Notes: generated by a model from the sequence alone, not told the origin. Positions 1-8,371 are shown, counted from the first letter of the stretch. The stretch is 64,000 nt of DNA from Arthrobacter gandavensis (GCF_015355785.1 NZ_JADKYW010000002.1:229745-293744), one strand, 5' to 3'. Numbers and translations are program-made.

Positions 1-701
1 CCGCGCAGTGCGTGCACGATCGGCGCCCCGAGGGCGTCCGCGAGCGCAAGGACTTGCTCCCGGGCGCCCTCGACTCCGCCGCCGGCAAGGATCGTCACGT
101 TGCCACAGGAGTTGAGCGTATCCGCTGCCTCCTGGAGCTCTGCCGGTGAGGGAACGGTCACCGGGCTGGAGCGCCGGACCTCGGGCACCCGGTCACTGAC
201 GGCGTCCTGCGACGCCGTGTCCCCCGTGATCACGAGGACGGCGACTCCCTGCTTTTCGACGGCGGTGCGCATGGCGATCTCCAGCAGCCGCGGCATCTGC
301 TCCGGGCTCAGCACCATTTCGCAGAAGACGGCGCAGTCGCGGAAGAGTTCCGTGGGCCGGGTCTCCTGGAAGTACTGGCTGCCAATCTCCTCGGTGGGAA
401 TGTGCGCAGCGATCGCGAGGACGGGGACCCGGCTCCGATGCGCGTCGTAGAGGCCGTTGATCAGGTGCATGTTGCCGGGCCCGCAGCTGCCGGCGCAGAC
501 CGCAAGTTCCCCGGTCAGCGCTGCCTCCCCGGCGGCGGCGAACGCGGCTTCCTCCTCGTGCCGGGTGAGCATCCATTCGATGTCCTTCTCCCTGCGGACG
601 GCATCGGTCACCGCGTTCAGGGAGTCCCCGGGGACACCCCAGACCCGCTGGATCCCGTTGGCTGCGAGGGTCTGGACGATGTTTTCGGCGATGCTCGGCA
701 T
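1..701 (-). CDS. poxB: Pyruvate oxidase / pyruvate dehydrogenase (quinone), N-terminal part; cut by window edge
   Basis: Thiamine-diphosphate enzyme of the acetolactate synthase/pyruvate oxidase family, expected to decarboxylate pyruvate to acetate and pass electrons to membrane quinone. The visible 233 residues start MPSIAENIVQTL and hold the N-terminal ThDP-binding domain: the cofactor-activating glutamate lies in RHEEEAAFAA near residue 50, followed by CAGSCGPGNMHLINGLYDAHRS and the motif FQETRPTELFRDCA typical of PoxB-like proteins. The frame is open to the left edge, so the FAD-like middle and the C-terminal ThDP domain are outside the window. The ATG at 699-701 is preceded on this strand by GAGGAG. 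Transcribed divergently from the phosphatase operon. The family is clear; separating pyruvate oxidase from other ThDP decarboxylases is less certain. Confidence 0.85.
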   Translation of the reverse strand, partial: MPSIAENIVQTLAANGIQRVWGVPGDSLNAVTDAVRREKDIEWMLTRHEEEAAFAAAGEAALTGELAVCAGSCGPGNMHLINGLYDAHRSRVPVLAIAAHIPTEEIGSQYFQETRPTELFRDCAVFCEMVLSPEQMPRLLEIAMRTAVEKQGVAVLVITGDTASQDAVSDRVPEVRRSSPVTVPSPAELQEAADTLNSCGNVTILAGGGVEGAREQVLALADALGAPIVHALR

Positions 702-852
702 GGTGCTCCTCTGTGTGGCGGATGCGGCTTTCAGACGGCCCCATCAGTCTAGGTGCGGGTCTGTGACGGGGCCAATGGAGCCCTGGCCGGACAGAGGTCC
801 GCCTTCCTGCCCTCCGGCCGCAGACGCCGGACAGGGCAACTAGGCTGGGGGC

Positions 853-1560
853 ATGGCGACAGTTATCCTCGTGCGGCACGGCCGCACCACAGCGAATGCC
901 TCCGGCCTGCTGGCCGGCCGCACCCCCGGCGTCAGCCTTGATGACACCGGCCGGGCGCAGGCGGCAGCAGCGGGCGAGCGGCTCGGCGTCGTGCCCCTGG
1001 TGGGCGTAGTGTCCAGTCCGCTGGAGCGCTGCCGCGAAACCGCACAGTTCATCCTGGACCGCCAGCAGGGTGCCCCGCATGCGCCGGTCGACGCCGGCAT
1101 CACCGAATGCGACTACGGCCGCTGGCAGGGCCAGACCCTGGCCGACCTGGCGAAGGAGGATCTGTGGAAGGCGGTGCAGTCGCAGCCGTCGGCGGTCACA
1201 TTCCCGGGCGGTGAATCCATGGCCGCGATGCAGGCCCGCTCGGTCGCTGCCATCCGTCGCCACGACGCCGCGTTCGAAGCCGAGCACGGCCCGGGAGCCG
1301 TGTGGGCGGCGGTAAGCCACGGGGACATCATCAAATCTGTTCTGGCCGACGCGCTTGGGATGCACCTGGACCTGTTCCAGCGCATCGACGTCGGGCCGGC
1401 TTCCCTGTCGATTGTCCGCTATGGTCCGGGACGCCCCACCGTACACGCCACCAACACCGACGCCGGGGACCTCTCTTGGCTGGCCGCCGTCCACGGACAG
1501 GAGGATGCACCGGTGGGAGGTGGTGCGGGACACGCAGCGCCGCCCGCGCAAGGAGCCTAG
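853..1560 (+). CDS. Histidine phosphatase family protein (MSMEG_4193-like phosphomutase)
   Basis: Phosphoglycerate-mutase-like phosphatase of 235 residues. The catalytic RHG motif sits at residues 8-10 (LVRHGRTTAN), the second conserved histidine in VSHGDIIKS, and an acidic partner in GITECDYGRW. The actinobacterial MSMEG_4193 subfamily has unknown substrate. It is the first gene of a three-gene run with the DUF3090 and SCO1664 genes (9-bp gap, then 1-bp overlap), an order widely conserved in Actinobacteria, often beside mycothiol genes; no mshC is seen here. Cytosolic, no signal peptide. Family assignment is strong; physiological role unknown. Confidence 0.9.
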   Translation: MATVILVRHGRTTANASGLLAGRTPGVSLDDTGRAQAAAAGERLGVVPLVGVVSSPLERCRETAQFILDRQQGAPHAPVDAGITECDYGRWQGQTLADLAKEDLWKAVQSQPSAVTFPGGESMAAMQARSVAAIRRHDAAFEAEHGPGAVWAAVSHGDIIKSVLADALGMHLDLFQRIDVGPASLSIVRYGPGRPTVHATNTDAGDLSWLAAVHGQEDAPVGGGAGHAAPPAQGA

Positions 1561-1569
1561 AGTAGTCCT

Positions 1570-2130
1570 ATGCCTACAACCGTTCATGATTTCGACTGGC
1601 CGGACCGCGTAGTCGTCGGCACCGTCGGCGTCCCGGGCCAGCGTACGTTCTACCTGCAGGCGAAGGCAGGCAAAGAGCTCATCAGCATTGCGATGGAGAA
1701 ACTGCAGGCTGACCAGCTGGCCGAGAAGATCGATGAGATCCTGGACCAGCTGATGACCATCGACGGCAACCCCTTCTCCGTTCCCGCGAACACTCCGCTG
1801 GAGCTTGTGGACAATGACGACCTGGACACTGTGGAGGAACAGTTCCGGGCCGGTGTGATGAGCCTGGGCTGGGACCCGACGACGGCGCAGGTGGTCATCG
1901 AGGCGTACCCCATCGAAGAAGTTGACGAGGATGACGACGGCCTCCTCGACGACGGCGAAGATGACGACGCCGATGCCGCCGAGGTGCTGCGGGTGCGGAT
2001 GCCGGTGGGCACCGCACGCGCCTTCGCGAAACGCACGCACGAAGTAGTGGGCGCCGGGCGTCCCATCTGCGTGATCTGCGGCCAGCCGATCGACGACGAC
2101 GGCCACACCTGCGCCCTGCCCGAAAACTAA
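1570..2130 (+). CDS. DUF3090 domain-containing protein
   Basis: Conserved actinobacterial protein of 186 residues and unknown function. It opens MPTTVHDFDWPDRVVVGTVG and has a strongly acidic stretch in the middle (VDEDDDGLLDDGEDDDADAA). It ends with a small zinc-ribbon-like knuckle (CVICGQPIDDDGHTC), which suggests metal binding; that is inference. It lies 9 bp after the histidine phosphatase gene and its TAA overlaps the start of the next gene (TAATG), so the three are almost certainly co-transcribed. Confidence 0.9.
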   Translation: MPTTVHDFDWPDRVVVGTVGVPGQRTFYLQAKAGKELISIAMEKLQADQLAEKIDEILDQLMTIDGNPFSVPANTPLELVDNDDLDTVEEQFRAGVMSLGWDPTTAQVVIEAYPIEEVDEDDDGLLDDGEDDDADAAEVLRVRMPVGTARAFAKRTHEVVGAGRPICVICGQPIDDDGHTCALPEN

Positions 2131-2897
2131 TGCCGGAGCCGGACCTGCTCACTGGTGAGCTGAGCCTCACCGGGCGGATTACGACGGCGTCCAACGCCAC
2201 GTTCCTGGGCAGCATCGGCGACGCGGCGGTGGTGTACAAACCCATTGAAGGCGAGAAACCGCTGTGGGACTTCCCCGACGGGTGCCTGGCCCACCGGGAA
2301 GTCGCGGCCTATCTGGTCTCCGAGGCTTTGGGCTGGAACATCGTGCCGCGTACCTGGCTGCGGGACGGCCCGCTCGGCGAGGGCATGGTCCAGCTGTGGC
2401 AGGAAGCTGCCCCGGAGCAGGAAGCGGTGGACCTGGTACCCCTGGAGGCCGTGCCGGCGTCCGGGTTCAAGCTCGTGCTTGAGGGCGAGGACCAGGCCGG
2501 GCGGATCGTCGCCCTGATTCACGAAGACACAGCTGCGCTGCGGCGGATGGCGGTGTTCGACCTCGTCGTCAACAATGCGGACCGCAAAGGCAACCACGTC
2601 CTGGCCATGCCCGGCGGGCACCGGTACGGCGTGGACCACGGAGTCTCGCTGCACGCCGAGCACAAGCTGCGCACTGTGCTGTGGGGCTGGATCGGCGAGT
2701 CATTGACCGCCGAGGAGCTGGCCGGCGTCGACCGGGTTCTGGCAGCGCTGGCAGGTGACCTCGGCGCGCGGCTGGCAGAGCTGCTGACTCCTGAGGAGAT
2801 CGAGGCGCTTGCCGCTCGCTGTGCCCGGCTGCGCACGACGGCGGTGTTCCCCGGCCCGAGCGGCGGGATGCCTGCGGTTCCCTGGCCGCTGTTCTAA
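2130..2897 (+). CDS. SCO1664 family protein (PI3/4-kinase-like fold)
   Basis: 255-residue member of the SCO1664 family, which is distantly related to lipid/HipA-like kinases. Kinase-like landmarks are NNADRKGNHVLAM (catalytic-loop-like, around residue 150) and YGVDHGVSL (metal-binding-like). The substrate is unknown. Starts inside the stop codon of the DUF3090 gene, so it is probably translationally coupled. It ends the conserved three-gene operon; an AT-richer intergenic region of about 250 bases follows. Confidence 0.85.
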   Translation: MPEPDLLTGELSLTGRITTASNATFLGSIGDAAVVYKPIEGEKPLWDFPDGCLAHREVAAYLVSEALGWNIVPRTWLRDGPLGEGMVQLWQEAAPEQEAVDLVPLEAVPASGFKLVLEGEDQAGRIVALIHEDTAALRRMAVFDLVVNNADRKGNHVLAMPGGHRYGVDHGVSLHAEHKLRTVLWGWIGESLTAEELAGVDRVLAALAGDLGARLAELLTPEEIEALAARCARLRTTAVFPGPSGGMPAVPWPLF

Positions 2898-3047
2898 AGA
2901 CCCCTTGCCGAATTGATTCCGCACCCCAAAATACAAACATGTTTTGACATGTAAGCGACTCGGAATTCGAGTGCATCCGCACCCTACACGAATTTTGGTG
3001 CATATGGATCCCCGCAGCATCCACAATTTTCCATGAGCCCCCGGGTG

Positions 3048-3076
3048 TTGACTCGATCATTCTTGGAAGCTAGCGT
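3048..3076 (+). promoter_or_regulatory. Candidate promoter of the bacteriocin gene
   Basis: TTGACT at 3048-3053 and TAGCGT at 3071-3076, separated by 17 bases, match a vegetative -35/-10 pair. The intergenic region 2898-3148 is clearly richer in A and T than the neighbouring genes. A start point near 3083 would leave a leader of about 65 bases before the ATG at 3149. Confidence 0.45.
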
Positions 3077-3148
3077 CGCATGGGTTATTTGAGCTGCAAA
3101 ATAGACAATTTAACCAAAGACAAAAGCACTAGGAAGGATCCATTCGTC

Positions 3149-3895
3149 ATGAAACCGACGAGAAGAATCCAATCACTATTTGCTTCATTGGCGGGACTCG
3201 CCTTAATTGCGTCCACCGGCGGAGCCGCCAACGCCGGCCCTCGTGACGCGCTGGCGGAAACGCCCGCATCGGTGACGACCGCGGCCGTATCTTCGGAGCG
3301 CGCAGCTGAGGTTACCAGTGAGGCCATGGCGTCACTGGCCAGCGGGGAAGTGGACATTCAGGCTTCCCTCGAATCGCTGAAGGCCTCCGACAGCAAGGTC
3401 AGCACTGTTTCTACGCCTGACGGGCAATACACGACTGTGACGGTGCCCCTTGGCGAACCATATAGCCTAACCAGCAACGTCTCCATGGTCCTCGACAGCA
3501 CCGGCCACCGGCTCCAGTATTCGGAAACGCTCGTGAGTGAAAATGCTGCCGGCAAGTTCAACGTCACTACTTACGTGGATGGCACGCTCACCAGCAACCA
3601 GGACACCGATTTGGCCTTCATGACGGACGCTGAGCTGAGGGCGGACCTGGCAAATTCCCAGCCCAAAAGTCCAACATCCGATGGTGGAATGCAGCTGGCT
3701 GAGAAGAACACCGGTGCCTGCATCGCGACGGTCCTGGGTGTCGGAGGAGTCGTGGGGAGCATCATTGCTTACAGCTGCGCAGGTGCCTGTGCCTCTGCCG
3801 CAGTAGGCGTTGGAGTTCCCTTCTGCGTCGCCTGCATTGCCGGCTTCGCTACGGTTGGCGGCGCCTCCATCACTGCGGTCGCAACCTGCTTCTGA
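3149..3895 (+). CDS. Secreted halocin C8-like bacteriocin precursor
   Basis: The ATG at 3149 is chosen over an upstream in-frame ATG because AGGAAGG lies just before it and the protein then begins with a classical signal peptide (MKPTRRIQ, hydrophobic LFASLAGLALIAS, cleavage near AANA-GP, about residue 29). A polar proregion of about 155 residues follows. The last ~58 residues form a small, very hydrophobic, glycine/alanine-rich domain with six cysteines at 191, 210, 214, 226, 229 and 247 (pattern C-x18-C-x3-C-x11-C-x2-C-x17-C). This layout (signal, long proregion, C-terminal Cys-rich hydrophobic core) is that of halocin C8-like precursors, where the C-terminal piece is the antimicrobial and the proregion confers immunity in the archaeal prototype. 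Two small membrane proteins follow. Lower GC than neighbours suggests transfer. No dedicated protease or exporter is adjacent. Confidence 0.65.
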   Translation: MKPTRRIQSLFASLAGLALIASTGGAANAGPRDALAETPASVTTAAVSSERAAEVTSEAMASLASGEVDIQASLESLKASDSKVSTVSTPDGQYTTVTVPLGEPYSLTSNVSMVLDSTGHRLQYSETLVSENAAGKFNVTTYVDGTLTSNQDTDLAFMTDAELRADLANSQPKSPTSDGGMQLAEKNTGACIATVLGVGGVVGSIIAYSCAGACASAAVGVGVPFCVACIAGFATVGGASITAVATCF

Positions 3896-3947
3896 TAAAC
3901 CGGCAGGGAATGCTCATTTCCCCCGCAGGCAGAACAAAGGAAATCTA

Positions 3948-4169
3948 ATGGATAAAACAAACCGATTATTTACAGGCTTGCTGCTAGGAATGGCACTCGC
4001 CGGTGCTGCCCTCGTCCTGACACTTCCGGCTCTTTTCGGTTCGCCCGAACCGCATCAGTTCTGGATAACGGCGGCACTGGGTGGCCTCACTGCAATTCTG
4101 GGTATTGCGCTCATCCTCCTGAGACCTCCCCGGAGGGACCATCACAGGGATGGGGCCCAGCTCAACTAG
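3948..4169 (+). CDS. Small two-helix membrane protein, candidate bacteriocin immunity protein (copy 1)
   Basis: 73 residues starting MDKTNRLFTGLLLGMALAG, with an AAAGGAAA ribosome site 6-7 bases upstream. Two hydrophobic segments are visible (about residues 8-25 and 37-56) separated by the short loop FGSPEPHQFW, with a basic/polar tail RPPRRDHHRDG. It begins 52 bp after the bacteriocin gene and closely resembles the protein at 4372-4578 (shared NRLF-GLLL, LFGSP, RP-RR). Small paired-helix proteins next to bacteriocin genes are often immunity proteins, so that is the working guess. No family recognised. Confidence 0.6.
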   Translation: MDKTNRLFTGLLLGMALAGAALVLTLPALFGSPEPHQFWITAALGGLTAILGIALILLRPPRRDHHRDGAQLN

Positions 4170-4179
4170 GCAACCTGTG

Positions 4180-4225
4180 ACAGCGAAGATGGCCGTCTGC
4201 GAGGGCAGACGGCCATCTTCGCTGT
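4180..4225 (+). terminator. Perfect 21-bp hairpin between the two small membrane protein genes
   Basis: Left arm 4180-4200 and right arm 4205-4225 are exact reverse complements with a 4-base loop (GAGG). It starts 11 bases after the stop of the first small gene. There is no T-run, but actinobacterial terminators often lack one. It probably ends the bacteriocin transcript, or tunes expression of the second small gene. Confidence 0.7.
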
Positions 4226-4371
4226 CCTGGCGGGGTTTGAGGTCTGTTCCGTCACGGTCTAGGGTGGCCGGACAGCTGCGGCCGGCGCGCGGGGTTATCC
4301 GCCCCACGGCCGCCGGGCACCGAACTTCGGGTCAGACGACCCGCTTTGTTCAGCCAGGAAAGGAACATCTG

Positions 4372-4578
4372 ATGCACAACAAACCGAACCGGCTCTTCAT
4401 TGGTTTGCTGCTCGCACTGTCGCTGGCAGCGGCAGCCCTTGTCCTGAGCATTCCCGGGCTTTTCGGATCGCCCGGCCCGGGGCAGGTCTGGCTCGCGGCA
4501 GTGCTGGGAGTCCTTACCGCCGGACTGGGAACGGCCGTCCTGCTGGTTCGGCCGCAGCGCCGAGGCAACGGCGTTTAG
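4372..4578 (+). CDS. Small two-helix membrane protein, candidate immunity protein (copy 2)
   Basis: 68 residues starting MHNKPNRLFIGLLLALSLA, preceded by AGGAAAGGA. It is a paralogue of the 73-residue protein at 3948-4169: the same opening (NRLF-GLLL), the same central LFGSPGP, two hydrophobic segments and an arginine-rich end (RPQRRGNGV). The GC content of this copy is higher than that of the first, consistent with an older duplication or later amelioration. It lies beyond the strong hairpin, so it may have its own promoter. Function is inferred only from position. Confidence 0.55.
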   Translation: MHNKPNRLFIGLLLALSLAAAALVLSIPGLFGSPGPGQVWLAAVLGVLTAGLGTAVLLVRPQRRGNGV

Positions 4579-4628
4579 GCGGCAGCCAGACCCGCAGTTC
4601 GGGAATTGGACGCCCTTGATGTCGAGAA

Positions 4629-4665
4629 CATTGAGGGGCCATGCCACTGGCAAGGCCCCTCAATG
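4629..4665. terminator. Bidirectional terminator between bacteriocin cassette and tctA
   Basis: Arms CATTGAGGGGCC (4629-4640) and GGCCCCTCAATG (4654-4665) pair perfectly. The loop contains a further 5-bp stem (TGCCA/TGGCA). It lies between two convergent genes (stop at 4578 on plus, stop at 4683 on minus), as expected for a shared terminator. Confidence 0.75.
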
Positions 4666-4682
4666 AATGGTGCGTCCCGGAC

Positions 4683-6188
4683 TTACACGTCCCGGCGGGT
4701 CCTGTTCACGATCTTGGACCGCAGTGTAACCGCCAGCACGATGAAGAGCAGCGAATAGAGCACCAGCGGGATGGGTCCGGTGACAAACACGGAGTAGTTC
4801 CCGTTGGAGGACAGCAGGGCGTCGCGCATGCTGGTTTCCGCCAGCGGGCCCAGCACTACACCGATCATCAGCGGTGCCAGCGGCATCCCGTGGCGGCGCA
4901 TCAGGAAGCCGACCAGGCCGAGCCCGAGCAGCATCAGCAGGTCGAACACCGCGCCGGAGGTGGCGTAGACGCCCAGACCGCAGAAGACGGTAATTCCGGC
5001 ATACAGGTACGGGGCCGGGATGAGCAGCAGCTTGGCCCAGAGCCCGGCGAAGGGCAGGTTGATGATGAGCAGCACGATCATCGCGATGAAGAAGCTGGCC
5101 AGCAGCGCCCACACCAGATCCGGCGACCGGTCGAAGAGCAGCGGGCCCGGCTGCAGCCCGTACTGCTGGAACGCGGCAAGCATGATCGCGGCCGTGGCCG
5201 AGACCGGCAGGCCCAGGGCGAGCAGAGCACCCATGGCGGTGCCGGTGGTGGCGTTGCCGGCGGCCTCGGGTGCGGCCAGGCCGCGGATCGCGCCCTTGCC
5301 GAACTTCGGATGCTTGCGGCGCCGGTCAATGCGCCGTTCCACGTCGTAGGAGATGAAGGTGGGAATCTCGGACCCGCCGGCAGGAATGACGCCGAAGGGC
5401 AGCCCGATGGCGGTGCCTCGGGCCCAGGCCGGGGCTGCCTCTTTGAGTTCAGCGCGGGAGAGGAAGGGGCGGCCGGCGGAGCTGATCCGCTGGCCGCCCG
5501 GATCGCGGCGGATCCGCGAAGCGATGTGGAACACCTCGCCCAGGGCGAGGATGGCTACGGTCACCGTAATCAGGGAGATACCGTCGAACATCTCCGGCGC
5601 ACCGAAACTGAAGCGCTGCGCCCCGGAGAACGGATCAATGCCCACCGTGGCGATGCCCAGGCCAATCACCAGTGCGGCCAGGCCCTTCACCGCCGAGTCG
5701 GCAACCACGGATGAGGTGGCGACGAAGGCGAAGAGTGCCAGGGCAAAGAACTCGGCGGGGCCGAAGTTCGCGGAGAAGTCGGCTAGGGCCGGGGCCAGGA
5801 ACACTACGAGGACGGAGGCCACCATGCCGCCGATGAACGCTCCGATGGCCGCGGTGGCCAGCGCCTGCGCGGCCCTGCCGTCCTTGGCCATTTTGTGCCC
5901 CTCGAACGTGGACGCGATGGCCGAGGCCTGCCCGGGTGTGTTCATGAGGATCGCCATGGTGGAGTCGCCGAACATCCCGCCGAAGTACACTCCGGCGAAC
6001 ATGATGAACGCGGCCGTGGGATCGAGGGCGAAGGTGATGGGCAGCAGCAGTGCTACTGCCATGGAGGAACCCAGTCCCGGCAGCACGCCGACGGCGGTGC
6101 CCAGGAGGCAGCCGACGAGTACCCACAGCAGGTTCATGGGGGTCAGGGCGGAGGAGAAACCTTCCGCCAACAGGTTGAGTGAATCCAT
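4683..6188 (-). CDS. tctA: Tripartite tricarboxylate transporter, large membrane subunit TctA
   Basis: 501-residue, roughly 12-helix permease of the TTT family. Its start MDSLNLLAEGFSSAL is the usual TctA N-terminus, so the ATG at 6186-6188 is preferred over an in-frame extension. Conserved family features are GVLPGLGSSMAVALLLP, the FAGVYFGGMFGDSTMAILMNTPGQ block, and AAPEAAGNATTGTAMGALLALGLP. It carries the substrate across the membrane using an ion gradient, with TctB and the binding protein TctC. It begins 1 bp after the tctB stop. No tctDE sensor/regulator pair is in the window. The substrate cannot be read from sequence. Confidence 0.95.
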   Translation of the reverse strand: MDSLNLLAEGFSSALTPMNLLWVLVGCLLGTAVGVLPGLGSSMAVALLLPITFALDPTAAFIMFAGVYFGGMFGDSTMAILMNTPGQASAIASTFEGHKMAKDGRAAQALATAAIGAFIGGMVASVLVVFLAPALADFSANFGPAEFFALALFAFVATSSVVADSAVKGLAALVIGLGIATVGIDPFSGAQRFSFGAPEMFDGISLITVTVAILALGEVFHIASRIRRDPGGQRISSAGRPFLSRAELKEAAPAWARGTAIGLPFGVIPAGGSEIPTFISYDVERRIDRRRKHPKFGKGAIRGLAAPEAAGNATTGTAMGALLALGLPVSATAAIMLAAFQQYGLQPGPLLFDRSPDLVWALLASFFIAMIVLLIINLPFAGLWAKLLLIPAPYLYAGITVFCGLGVYATSGAVFDLLMLLGLGLVGFLMRRHGMPLAPLMIGVVLGPLAETSMRDALLSSNGNYSVFVTGPIPLVLYSLLFIVLAVTLRSKIVNRTRRDV

Positions 6189-6189
6189 G

Positions 6190-6756
6190 TTAGAAACCGC
6201 CTCCAAGGATGCCGGAGGGGAGGTTGAGTCCCAGGCCGACGGTGAATGCCAGGTAGACCGCACTGCTGAACAGCAGCGCAAAGGAGATGTCGAACAGGGG
6301 GCGGCGGCTGCCGAAGCCCCTGGCTACAAACCAGAACAGCATGGCGCCGGCAATGATCCAGCCCAGTCTCTCCAGGGACAGGGCGAAGAGCAGGAAGCCT
6401 CCCACCGCCCACAGCACGGCGGTCCAGTCCGTGAATGTCCGGAACTGCTGTGCGGACGTCTCCTGCGGACGTTCCGGCGAGCGCAGATAGTGCAGCGCCA
6501 GCAGAACGGCGAGGACGTAGCCGGCGATCATCAGAATGCCGGGGAAGAACTTCGGACCGGGAAAGTCCGTCTCCCCCACATCCATGGTGAGGATGCCAAT
6601 CAGCAGGTACGTGCTGAAGAGCACCATCAGCAGGGACAGCAGCAGTCCGCTGCGGCCGTCCCACCATGAGGTACGGGATGAGGTCTGGCCCGCATCAGCG
6701 GTTTCGGTCCGCTGCGGTTCCGTTGCGGGTGCGGGCGGGGGCACTGGATTGCTCAT
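6190..6756 (-). CDS. tctB: Tripartite tricarboxylate transporter, small membrane subunit TctB
   Basis: 188-residue integral membrane protein with four predicted hydrophobic segments, typical of TctB. Opens with a proline- and threonine-rich cytoplasmic tail of about 30 residues, then GLLLSLLMVLFSTYLLIG. The motif DFPGPKFFPGILM early in the protein is characteristic of the family. Its ATG overlaps the tctC stop by one base and tctA follows directly, so tctC-tctB-tctA form one transcript. Confidence 0.9.
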   Translation of the reverse strand: MSNPVPPPAPATEPQRTETADAGQTSSRTSWWDGRSGLLLSLLMVLFSTYLLIGILTMDVGETDFPGPKFFPGILMIAGYVLAVLLALHYLRSPERPQETSAQQFRTFTDWTAVLWAVGGFLLFALSLERLGWIIAGAMLFWFVARGFGSRRPLFDISFALLFSSAVYLAFTVGLGLNLPSGILGGGF

Positions 6757-7769
6757 CAGCCAATCTCCTTTACGAGTTCACCGATGCGCTGCTGCTCGGA
6801 GGCCATGAACTCTTCGAACTCGTCTCCGGCGAGGTAAACGTCGGCCCACTTATTGCGGTCCACCGCGTCCTTCCACTCGGGAGTCGCGATAGTTTCCTCG
6901 ATCAAAGTGCGGAGCTCCGCGAATTCCTCATCCGTGATTCCCGGAGGTGCCACGATGGCCCGCCAGTTGGCCAGATCGACGTCGTACCCTTGCTCAGCCA
7001 GGGTGGGGATATCGACGCCGTCGAGCCGCTGCGGGGCAGCCAGCCCGAGCGCGCGCAGGCGGCCCGAGTTGATCTGGTCCTCCACATCCTTGTACCCGGA
7101 GGTGGCTGCCTTGGCGGTATCCGTGATGAGGGCCTGCGCGGCCTCTCCTCCGCCGGACTTGGGAATGTACGTGGTGTCGGAGGGACTGACTCCGGCGGCG
7201 AGCGCGAGCTCGGTCATGACCAGCTGGTCAAAGGTGCCGCCGCCGGTCCAGGCGATCGCCTTCGGGTTCGCCTTCCACGCCTGCACCAGGTCATCCAGGG
7301 TCTTGTATGGGGAGCTGGCCGGAACAACAACGACGTCGTACTCCTCCACCACCCGGGCGATGGGCCGCACGTCGTCGTGCGTTACGGCCGAATCCAGCTG
7401 CGCGACGCCGGCCACCAGGCCCGCGCCGGTGACCATCAGGTTATTTGCCTGCCCGGACATGGTGGAGAGCTGGCCGAGACCAATGGTGCCCGCTGCGCCG
7501 GGGATGTTGACCACCTGGGTGTTATTCACCAATCCGTTGGCACGCATGGCCTGCTGCTGCTCACGCATGAACATGTCCCAGCCTCCGCCGGCACCTGCCG
7601 GGGCGATCAGGGTGAGGTTTGCACGTATGTCCGAACCACCGGACGCGGACTGGATGGAGAAGAAGCTGGCCAGGCCGATTGTGGCAACAGCCACGACGCC
7701 GTAAACGGCCATGAGGACCGGATGCTTACGGCGCGTGCCGGACCCGGCCTGATCTGGTGACGAACTCAC
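6756..7769 (-). CDS. tctC: Tripartite tricarboxylate transporter substrate-binding protein TctC (Bug family)
   Basis: Extracytoplasmic binding protein. A GTG start at 7767-7769 is proposed because AAGGA precedes it by 11 bases; in-frame ATGs at 7805 and 7844 lack such a site. A single N-terminal hydrophobic segment (VLMAVYGVVAVATIGLASFF) acts as uncleaved anchor or signal. The mature part shows Bug hallmarks: LTLIAPAGAGGGWD near the N-terminus, VVNIPGAAGTIGLGQL, and a C-terminal region with ELRTLIEETI. Bug proteins bind carboxylates, often citrate or aromatic acids. First gene of tctCBA. Confidence 0.9.
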   Translation of the reverse strand: MSSSPDQAGSGTRRKHPVLMAVYGVVAVATIGLASFFSIQSASGGSDIRANLTLIAPAGAGGGWDMFMREQQQAMRANGLVNNTQVVNIPGAAGTIGLGQLSTMSGQANNLMVTGAGLVAGVAQLDSAVTHDDVRPIARVVEEYDVVVVPASSPYKTLDDLVQAWKANPKAIAWTGGGTFDQLVMTELALAAGVSPSDTTYIPKSGGGEAAQALITDTAKAATSGYKDVEDQINSGRLRALGLAAPQRLDGVDIPTLAEQGYDVDLANWRAIVAPPGITDEEFAELRTLIEETIATPEWKDAVDRNKWADVYLAGDEFEEFMASEQQRIGELVKEIG

Positions 7770-8011
7770 GAAATCAACTGTCCTTAGTGGGGGTCGGTGG
7801 GACATGAACGCTGGCCGGTGCCGTTCGATGCACCGACCATCCAACGACGATAAGTGATCCCGGTCATATCACGGCGATCGGATGATCAGCCGCCTTCATA
7901 AAGTGCACTGATTTTGCTTTTTCCACTCGGCACGTGGAGCCTGAAGAACTAATTCGCTCTCAGGGTGAATGCGTTGTCATCTCTCGTCACCCCGCCAACC
8001 TCGGAGAACTC

Positions 8012-8371
8012 ATGACCGTCATTGTCGCCCGCACCAGCACTCCCGAGGGCGAAGCTGCACTTGCCGCCTCGATCGAAGAAGCCCGGCGCCGCCAGGAAGA
8101 TCTGCTGGTTTTCAACCTCGAGGGCGCGCAGATCGACCCCGAAGGCACCGACCTCGACGGCGTTCCCGTCACCTACCGGGTGCCGGATGCCCGCAGCCAC
8201 GACGCCGTGGGCGATCTCCTCGACGCCGCCGAAGAGGTGGGCGCCTCAGCCGTGGTGATCGGCGTCAGGCACCGCAGCAAGGTGGGTAAGTTCCTGCTCG
8301 GCAGCGCCGCGCAGCAGATCCTGCTCGAGGCCAGTGCCCCGGTGATCGCGGTCAAGTCGCGGAGCGTGTAG
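8012..8371 (+). CDS. Universal stress protein (UspA-type)
   Basis: 119 residues. The ATG at 8012 (MTVIVARTST) is chosen because TCGGAG lies 6 bases before it and the upstream extension is not Usp-like. One Usp domain: beta-strand start TVIVARTSTPEGEAALAA, and at the C-terminus the ATP-binding-type signature GVRHRSKVGKFLLGSAAQQIL followed by SAPVIAVK. Likely cytosolic and nucleotide-binding. Stands alone, transcribed divergently from tctC. Confidence 0.9.
   Translation: MTVIVARTSTPEGEAALAASIEEARRRQEDLLVFNLEGAQIDPEGTDLDGVPVTYRVPDARSHDAVGDLLDAAEEVGASAVVIGVRHRSKVGKFLLGSAAQQILLEASAPVIAVKSRSV

Noticed and set aside
193..2106. Long minus-strand open frame spanning poxB, the phosphatase and DUF3090 genes
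   Set aside because: It is out of frame with poxB and antisense to two conserved genes; no domain is recognisable.
4641..5714. Plus-strand open frame antisense to tctA
   Set aside because: Low-complexity shadow; tctA on the minus strand shows full-length family motifs.
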